Shown: positions 6,351 through 10,084 of the stretch, one piece after another
Layout of the letters: every line of letters begins with the position of its first letter
Numbering within the stretch: the stretch's first letter is position 1
From: an uncultured beta proteobacterium
GTDB lineage: Bacteria > Pseudomonadota > Gammaproteobacteria > Burkholderiales > Burkholderiaceae_C
Assembly (NCBI GenBank): GCA_903886165.1
Contig: CAISLL010000029.1
Location: 1 to 10,084 of the forward strand
Direction of reading: 5' to 3'
Length of the DNA stretch: 10,084 nucleotides
Program-made: the position numbers and the translations under genes
The notes under the pieces: model-generated
Databases searched by the model: none
What the model was told of the DNA's origin: nothing
What the model saw: only the letters and a program-made list of their open reading frames with translations

Positions 6351-6433
6351 TTTTTTATCAAGCCCACCGCCACAAACCCTGCGAGGTTGTGGCTCCCGCG
6401 TGATGCGCGGCAGATGACTAAAAGGAAATTCAA
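6351..6433 (+). promoter_or_regulatory. Structured rpsK-rpsD spacer, candidate leader of the S4 gene
   Basis: Two stems can be drawn. The first pairs 6369-6375 plus 6377-6378 with 6385-6393 (nine base pairs, A6376 bulged, loop CTGCGA at 6379-6384). The second pairs CCGCG at 6396-6400 with CGCGG at 6406-6410 around a TGATG loop. The first loop's CTGC (6379-6382) is complementary to GCAG at 6410-6413, so a pseudoknot competing with the second stem is possible. The rpsD Shine-Dalgarno sequence AAAGGAAA at 6420-6427 follows at once. There is no U-run after the stems, so they do not form a terminator. S4 control is inferred from S4 being an autoregulator in other bacteria. Confidence 0.4.
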
Positions 6434-7057
6434 GTGGCACGTTACTTAGGCCCAAAGGCCAAACTCTCCCGCCGTGAAGGCACCGACCTGTTTTTGAAGA
6501 GCGCACGTCGTTCAATCGGCGACAAGGCAAAATTTGACTCCAAGCCAGGTCAACACGGGCGCACCTCAGGCGCGCGTACGTCTGACTACGGATTGCAACT
6601 GCGGGAGAAACAGAAGGTCAAACGCATGTATGGCATTCTCGAAAAGCAGTTCCGCCGCTATTTTGAGGAAGCGGATCGTCGCAAAGGCAATACCGGTGCG
6701 AACCTGCTTGGTTTGCTGGAAAGCCGCTTGGACAACGTGGTATACCGCATGGGTTTTGGTTCGACACGTGCAGAAGCGCGTCAGCTTGTTTCCCACAAAG
6801 CCATGCTTGTGAATGGCAAGGCTGTGAATATTCCTTCATTCATGGTTAAGGCTGGCGATGTGATCGCCGTGCGCGAAAAGTCGGCCAAGCAAAATCGCAT
6901 CGTTGAGGCGTTGCAGTTGGCGCAGCAAGTTGGTATGCCTGCCTGGGTTGACGTCAACGCAGAAAAGGCTGAGGGCGTGTTCAAGGCTGTTCCTGATCGC
7001 GATCAGTTTGCCGCGGATGTGAATGAGTCTTTGATCGTTGAGTTGTATTCCCGTTAA
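6434..7057 (+). CDS. rpsD: 30S ribosomal protein S4 (zinc-free form)
   Basis: S4 nucleates assembly of the 16S 5' domain, influences decoding accuracy, and in E. coli represses the alpha operon. The 207-residue product (206 in E. coli) has an N-terminal domain at about 3-96, with LGPKAKLSRREGTDLFLKS near the start and the PGQHG loop at 38-42. The S4 RNA-binding domain follows at about 97-157 (SRLDNVVYRMGFGSTRAEARQL and the MLVNGKAVNIPS segment). The protein has no cysteines, so it lacks the zinc knuckle of C-plus S4 proteins. The start is GTG at 6434; AAAGGAAA at 6420-6427 supports it. Confidence 0.97.
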   Translation: MARYLGPKAKLSRREGTDLFLKSARRSIGDKAKFDSKPGQHGRTSGARTSDYGLQLREKQKVKRMYGILEKQFRRYFEEADRRKGNTGANLLGLLESRLDNVVYRMGFGSTRAEARQLVSHKAMLVNGKAVNIPSFMVKAGDVIAVREKSAKQNRIVEALQLAQQVGMPAWVDVNAEKAEGVFKAVPDRDQFAADVNESLIVELYSR

Positions 7058-7162
7058 TTTGGCTCGCCAGTTTTTATTTTGCTGCGAAGGCCTTTGTTGG
7101 CCTAGTGGTGTTTCGTCAGCCTTACCGATGTAACGAGTCGGGGGTATTGAGAGGATTTATTC
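7058..7162 (+). promoter_or_regulatory. rpsD-rpoA spacer with a small hairpin
   Basis: This 105-nt gap is the longest within the cluster. It contains a hairpin, AGGCC at 7088-7092 pairing with GGCCT at 7099-7103 around a TTTGTT loop, and weaker alternatives (TTAC 7122-7125 with GTAA 7130-7133; CCGA 7125-7128 with TCGG 7138-7141, which exclude each other). There is no U-run after the main stem, so it is not a clear terminator. The last part carries the rpoA Shine-Dalgarno sequence GAGAGGA at 7149-7155. I see no convincing promoter hexamer pair. Confidence 0.35.
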
Positions 7163-8152
7163 ATGCAAAGTAATTTACTTAAGCCCAAAGCGATCCACGT
7201 CGAACAGTTGTCGACAAATCGCGCCAAGGTTGTCTTGGAGCCGTTTGAACGCGGGTACGGGCACACGCTTGGGAACGCTCTGCGCCGCGTGTTGTTGTCG
7301 TCTATGCCTGGCTATGCGCCCACCGAAGTCACGATTGCTGGCGTTCTCCACGAATACTCATCCATTGATGGCGTTCACGAGGATGTTGTCAACATCTTGT
7401 TGAACTTGAAGGGGGTTGTGTTCAAGCTACACAATCGCGATGAAGTGACGCTCAGCTTGCGAAAGGATGCGGAGGGTGTGGTCAGTGCTGCTGACATCCA
7501 GACACCCCACGATGTAGAGATTGTCAACCCTGATCATGTCATTGCAACCTTGGCTCATGGCGGCAAGTTGGACATGCAGATTAAGGTCGAAAAAGGCCGT
7601 GGCTACGTGCCCGGTACCCTGCGCCGGCATGGAGACGAGCCCAGCAAATCGATAGGACGCATTGTCCTTGATGCGTCCTACTCTCCAGTGAAGCGCGTCA
7701 GCTATACAGTTGAAAGTGCGCGCGTCGAACAGCGTACCGATCTGGACAAGCTGATTGTTGATATTGAAACCAATGGTGCAATTTCGGCTGAAGATGCAGT
7801 CCGAGCGTCGGCAAAGATTTTGGTTGAACAGTTGGCGGTCTTTGCGCAGCTTGAGGGCGGTGAAGTTGATGCCATTGTCTCAACTTCTGGACGCGGCAGT
7901 TCGCAATTCGACCCAGTCCTGCTAAGGCCTGTTGACGAGTTGGAACTGACGGTGCGCTCTGCAAATTGTTTGAAGGCAGAGAACATTTATTACATCGGTG
8001 ATTTGATTCAGCGGACAGAGAACGAGTTGTTGAAAACACCGAATTTGGGGCGCAAGTCCCTGAACGAGATCAAGGAAGTGTTGGCCTCTCGTGGGTTGAC
8101 TCTTGGCATGAAGCTTGAAAGTTGGCCGCCGGCTGCACTCGAAAAGCGATAA
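7163..8152 (+). CDS. rpoA: DNA-directed RNA polymerase subunit alpha
   Basis: Two alpha subunits form the platform on which beta and beta' assemble, and the C-terminal domain contacts UP-element DNA and activators. The product is 329 residues, equal in length to E. coli alpha. The N-terminal domain (about 1-235) contains the dimer and beta-contact segment HTLGNALRRVLLSSMPG (34-50). A linker around 236-249 leads to the C-terminal domain (about 250-325), with RSANCLKAENI from Arg265, which coincides with the DNA-contacting Arg265 of E. coli, and LLKTPNLGRKSLNEIKEVL. The ATG at 7163 has GAGAGGA at 7149-7155 with 7 nt spacing. The position between rpsD and rplQ is universal in proteobacteria. Confidence 0.98.
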   Translation: MQSNLLKPKAIHVEQLSTNRAKVVLEPFERGYGHTLGNALRRVLLSSMPGYAPTEVTIAGVLHEYSSIDGVHEDVVNILLNLKGVVFKLHNRDEVTLSLRKDAEGVVSAADIQTPHDVEIVNPDHVIATLAHGGKLDMQIKVEKGRGYVPGTLRRHGDEPSKSIGRIVLDASYSPVKRVSYTVESARVEQRTDLDKLIVDIETNGAISAEDAVRASAKILVEQLAVFAQLEGGEVDAIVSTSGRGSSQFDPVLLRPVDELELTVRSANCLKAENIYYIGDLIQRTENELLKTPNLGRKSLNEIKEVLASRGLTLGMKLESWPPAALEKR

Positions 8153-8226
8153 ATTGGGAACCGGAAGGGTTTCGCGCAAAGGGTAGTACCTCATCCGGCT
8201 ACCTCAAATTAAAGACAGGAAAAAAT
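8153..8226 (+). promoter_or_regulatory. rpoA-rplQ spacer with two potential hairpins
   Basis: In this 74-nt gap GGAACC at 8157-8162 can pair with GGTTTC at 8168-8173 (one G-U pair, loop of 5), and GGTAG at 8182-8186 can pair with CTACC at 8199-8203 (loop of 12). Neither is followed by a U-run. The rplQ Shine-Dalgarno sequence AGGA at 8217-8220 comes after them. The role, if any, is unknown; the hairpins could tune how much rplQ is made relative to rpoA. Confidence 0.25.
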
Positions 8227-8628
8227 ATGCGTCACGGACTTGGCTTACGTAAACTAAACCGCACATCCTCACATCGTTTGGCGATGTTGCGTAACATGAT
8301 GAATTCCTTGATTGAGCACGAAGTCATCAAGACAACAGTGCCAAAGGCTAAAGAACTTCGCCGTGTGATCGAACCCATGATCACGTTGGCAAAAGTTGCG
8401 ACCGTTGCAAACCGGCGTTTGGCATTTGACCGTTTGCGTGATCGGGACAGTGTCGTCAAGCTTTTTGATGTTCTTGGCCCGCGCTTTAACGCACGGCCCG
8501 GCGGCTACACGCGCATCCTGAAAATGGGTTTTCGGGTCGGTGACAACGCACCAATGGCGCTCGTTGAATTGGTTGACCGTGCTGCTGTAGAAGAAAAACT
8601 TACCGAAGGTCAAGTTGCTGCAGAATAA
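8227..8628 (+). CDS. rplQ: 50S ribosomal protein L17
   Basis: L17 is a large-subunit protein near the peptide tunnel exit. From the ATG at 8227 the product is 133 residues (127 in E. coli). It begins MRHGLGLRKLNRTSSHRLAM, contains LIEHEVIKTTVPKAKELRRV and ends its core with GGYTRILKMGFRVGDNAPMALVELVD split around residues 88-113; the last residues are a variable acidic tail. AGGA at 8217-8220 is the ribosome-binding site. An open frame continues upstream to an ATG at 8122 inside rpoA, but that extension has no family match and no ribosome-binding role, so it is rejected. The gene ends the cluster; no terminator separates it from the tRNA gene 16 nt downstream. Confidence 0.97.
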   Translation: MRHGLGLRKLNRTSSHRLAMLRNMMNSLIEHEVIKTTVPKAKELRRVIEPMITLAKVATVANRRLAFDRLRDRDSVVKLFDVLGPRFNARPGGYTRILKMGFRVGDNAPMALVELVDRAAVEEKLTEGQVAAE

Positions 8629-8630
8629 GT

Positions 8631-8636
8631 TATAAT
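8631..8636 (+). promoter_or_regulatory. Possible -10 box before the tRNA gene
   Basis: A perfect TATAAT lies 8 nt before the tRNA 5' end and just after the rplQ stop. No TTGACA-like hexamer is present at 16-18 nt upstream (the sequence there is AGGTCAAG), and no extended -10 TG is present. If used, the transcript would begin only a base or two before the mature tRNA. Co-transcription with rplQ is an equally good explanation. Confidence 0.25.
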
Positions 8637-8644
8637 ATAAACAT

Positions 8645-8721
<77 letters not shown>

Positions 8722-8727
8722 ATAAAA

Positions 8728-8744
8728 TCAAGCACTTAGCTTGA
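8728..8744. repeat. Short inverted repeat between tRNA and terminator
   Basis: TCAAGC at 8728-8733 and GCTTGA at 8739-8744 are perfect complements around ACTTA. In RNA this would make a 6-bp hairpin directly after the tRNA trailer. It has no U-run and may act in 3'-end processing or have no role. Confidence 0.5.
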
Positions 8745-8746
8745 AT

Positions 8747-8772
8747 AAACGCCCACACAATGTGGGCGTTTT
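8747..8772 (+). terminator. Rho-independent terminator, probably bidirectional
   Basis: AAACGCCCACA at 8747-8757 pairs perfectly with TGTGGGCGTTT at 8761-8771, an 11-bp GC-rich stem with a CAA loop, followed by one more T. It would end the transcript of the tRNA and ribosomal cluster. On the minus strand the stem ends in TTTATT, so it could also stop transcripts arriving from the ankyrin gene, which has no closer terminator that I can see. Confidence 0.85.
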
Positions 8773-8778
8773 CGATTC

Positions 8779-8816
8779 TAGCCAAAAATAGCCAAACTGT
8801 AGCCAGTTTGTAGCCA
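8779..8816 (+). repeat. Four TAGCCA direct repeats in helical phase
   Basis: TAGCCA occurs at 8779-8784, 8789-8794, 8800-8805 and 8811-8816, with start-to-start distances of 10, 11 and 11 bp, close to one DNA turn. All copies would face the same side of the helix, which suits a protein-binding array. The second and third copies overlap an inverted repeat, CAAACTG 8793-8799 and CAGTTTG 8804-8810 around TAGC. Lying just after a tRNA gene, the array resembles arm-type sites of a tyrosine integrase; this is inference, as no integrase gene is in the window. Confidence 0.6.
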
Positions 8817-8828
8817 TGGATATTTCGC

Positions 8829-8859
8829 CTAGAGTCCGACTTGACCATTGGGTCTCTAG
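8829..8859. repeat. Imperfect inverted repeat
   Basis: CTAGAG at 8829-8834 and CTCTAG at 8854-8859 are perfect complements. After one T-T mismatch, CC at 8836-8837 and GG at 8851-8852 extend the pairing to 8 pairs of 9. The loop is 13 nt. It lies in the non-coding stretch between the terminator and the end of the ankyrin gene. There is no U-run on either side, so a terminator is unlikely; an operator or recombination site is possible but unsupported. Confidence 0.35.
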
Positions 8860-8910
8860 ACATGCAGAAGTAGTTTGTGTGACCTTTGGTGCAACTTTTC
8901 TGAGAGAGTG

Positions 8911-10084
8911 TCAAAACAATTCGGCTGCATCAAACGAAATCCGGTTCTGTAAGCCTGTGATCGTCAACATGGGTTTTGCACCGTATTGGTCTTCAGAAAC
9001 CGTTCCCCTGTCAATCCATGGCATGTTCAAACAATCATAGATCGACTCCCACTCATCACCCACTCGAATGAGCAAATCAGGGTTCGGGAAGTAATGACCG
9101 TTTTGAGTTCTGATCCAAAGCTTGCGTGCAGGCGTGTAACTACTGTTTATTTCACCTCGGGCGAGAATCTGATTGACGTAACTGCGTTTGCGACGAATTT
9201 GCTTCCACAAATGGATGGGAAGTGACTCGAGAACCTTATGCAACTGTTCAGCGAAGTAGCCCTGCGCAAACTTCCATGGCGGTTGATCACGGTAGCAGCA
9301 GCGCGACCACTGAGTCTTTAATCCTGCGAACATCAGACTGTGAACCCAATATTCGCCCTGATGGCGCTCAAGGCGAATCAGCCTCGAATCCACCTGCACA
9401 TCAATTGAGTCAGGTGCAATCAAGTCAAACAAGGGGCCTATTGCCGCCTTGGCGAATTCTGTTTCTTCCAAGGCACGGCTTAACGCATACTGCCATGCCG
9501 TATGACCAAAATCATCAACGGAATCTGGATTCGCGCCGCGCTGGATGAGCGCTTCAATTAATTGCACGTTGCCGGCACGGGCTGCCAGCATCAATGGGGT
9601 GGCTCCAACCGCGGTCAGGTGATCAACACCATATACATCGCATTGCCGAAGGATATCTTTGAAATTCCTGGCCGCAAATGCCTGCAAATGCCGGTGCCGT
9701 AGTGAAATGACTGCACGGTGTGCCAGCTTTGTCTGCTGCTCGAACTCGGCATCGTAAAAGCCCAGTCTGGCAGTGTGTCCAATCCAGCCAAACTCGCCAT
9801 CGGGCGCAAGACTCCTTGCTGGCTGGAAATTGGTGCGCGCCAGCTTTTCAATCCACGCTTGCTGGCCGTGCCAAAGTCCGTAGTCCAACAATGCCTGACG
9901 CGGCTTTGTACTTGGGTTGTTGCGATCAAGTGCTTTAGCGGCAAAATCCGACATCAGGGTCTGTGACCAAGGCACCCACGGGACGGGCTTGAACTGAAGA
10001 ATGGTGTCGCGAATCACTTGGGCTTGTTCCTGCTTGCCCTGGAGTTCGAGCTTGCGAGCCTCTTGAGCCCACTCTTCTTTGCTG
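8911..10084 (-). CDS. Ankyrin-repeat protein of unknown function, C-terminal part (5' end outside window)
   Basis: The stop is TGA read from 8913-8911. The frame is open to the window edge, about 390 codons. A GTG at 10017-10015 could start a 368-residue protein, but the frame continues upstream as a charged, helix-like segment (KEEWAQEARKLELQGKQEQA), so a longer protein is more likely. Numbered from that GTG, residues 137-169 form one good ankyrin repeat (GATPLMLAARAGN, then LIEALIQRGANPD). A second begins at 170 (DFGHTAWQYAL), and 111-136 look like a worn repeat before it. The rest has many Trp, Arg and Tyr (for example WKQIRRKRSY at 271-280) and matches no family I recognise. I see no signal peptide or membrane segment. 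Ankyrin repeats usually bind proteins; no catalytic motif is visible. It converges on the tRNA gene. Confidence 0.75.
   Translation of the reverse strand, partial: SKEEWAQEARKLELQGKQEQAQVIRDTILQFKPVPWVPWSQTLMSDFAAKALDRNNPSTKPRQALLDYGLWHGQQAWIEKLARTNFQPARSLAPDGEFGWIGHTARLGFYDAEFEQQTKLAHRAVISLRHRHLQAFAARNFKDILRQCDVYGVDHLTAVGATPLMLAARAGNVQLIEALIQRGANPDSVDDFGHTAWQYALSRALEETEFAKAAIGPLFDLIAPDSIDVQVDSRLIRLERHQGEYWVHSLMFAGLKTQWSRCCYRDQPPWKFAQGYFAEQLHKVLESLPIHLWKQIRRKRSYVNQILARGEINSSYTPARKLWIRTQNGHYFPNPDLLIRVGDEWESIYDCLNMPWIDRGTVSEDQYGAKPMLTITGLQNRISFDAAELF

Noticed and set aside
6344..6358. T-rich stretch after rpsK as a terminator
   Set aside because: The T-run is not preceded by a stable stem (only a weak 4-bp CGAC/GTCG pairing), and rpsD is normally co-transcribed with rpsK.
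8122..8226. N-terminal extension of rplQ from an ATG inside rpoA
   Set aside because: L17 homologues begin at the MRHGLGLRKL start at 8227, which has its own ribosome-binding site; the extension is unrelated to the family.
9222..9548. 108-codon plus-strand open frame opposite the ankyrin gene
   Set aside because: It is antisense to the ankyrin-repeat coding region, which has a recognisable domain; the plus-strand product has none.

Overview
The window is the 3' part of a bacterial S10-spc-alpha ribosomal protein supercluster, followed by an initiator tRNA gene and an unrelated gene on the opposite strand. Gene order, protein lengths and the wording of the proteins (for example SecY, L5, L15, and the 329-residue RNA polymerase alpha subunit with E. 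coli-like spacing of its DNA-binding residues) point to a betaproteobacterium of the order Burkholderiales. Comamonadaceae is the closest match from memory; the genus cannot be set from this sequence.

Positions 1-8628, all on the plus strand, hold rplN (3' end only), rplX, rplE, rpsN, rpsH, rplF, rplR, rpsE, rpmD, rplO, secY, infA, rpmJ, rpsM, rpsK, rpsD, rpoA and rplQ. Most gaps are under 35 bases and most genes have a clear Shine-Dalgarno sequence, so this reads as one long co-transcribed, translationally coupled unit. Its products assemble both ribosomal subunits (L14, L24, L5, L6, L18, L30, L15, L36, L17; S14, S8, S5, S13, S11, S4), form the protein-export channel (SecY), help initiate translation (IF-1) and nucleate RNA polymerase (alpha). 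rpmJ is only 37 codons. The gene-free stretches that stand out are the gaps before rpsD (83 nt), rpoA (105 nt) and rplQ (74 nt), each with hairpin potential, and a markedly AT-rich zone over the 3' end of secY with two perfect TTGACA hexamers.

Positions 8645-8721 encode an initiator tRNA-fMet with all the initiator hallmarks. It is followed by a small inverted repeat and a strong 11-bp terminator hairpin. Positions 8773-8910 are non-coding and hold four TAGCCA repeats spaced 10, 11 and 11 bp, plus inverted repeats. This resembles an integrase-type attachment region beside a tRNA gene, but no integrase is visible.

Positions 8911-10084, on the minus strand, are the C-terminal part of an ankyrin-repeat protein whose reading frame stays open past the window edge. 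It converges on the tRNA and its function is unknown.

Most of the window is conserved core genome. I see no convincing new multi-gene system. The items worth follow-up are the structured rpsK-rpsD leader, the internal promoter candidate in secY, the phased repeats beside the tRNA, and the unrecognised ankyrin protein.
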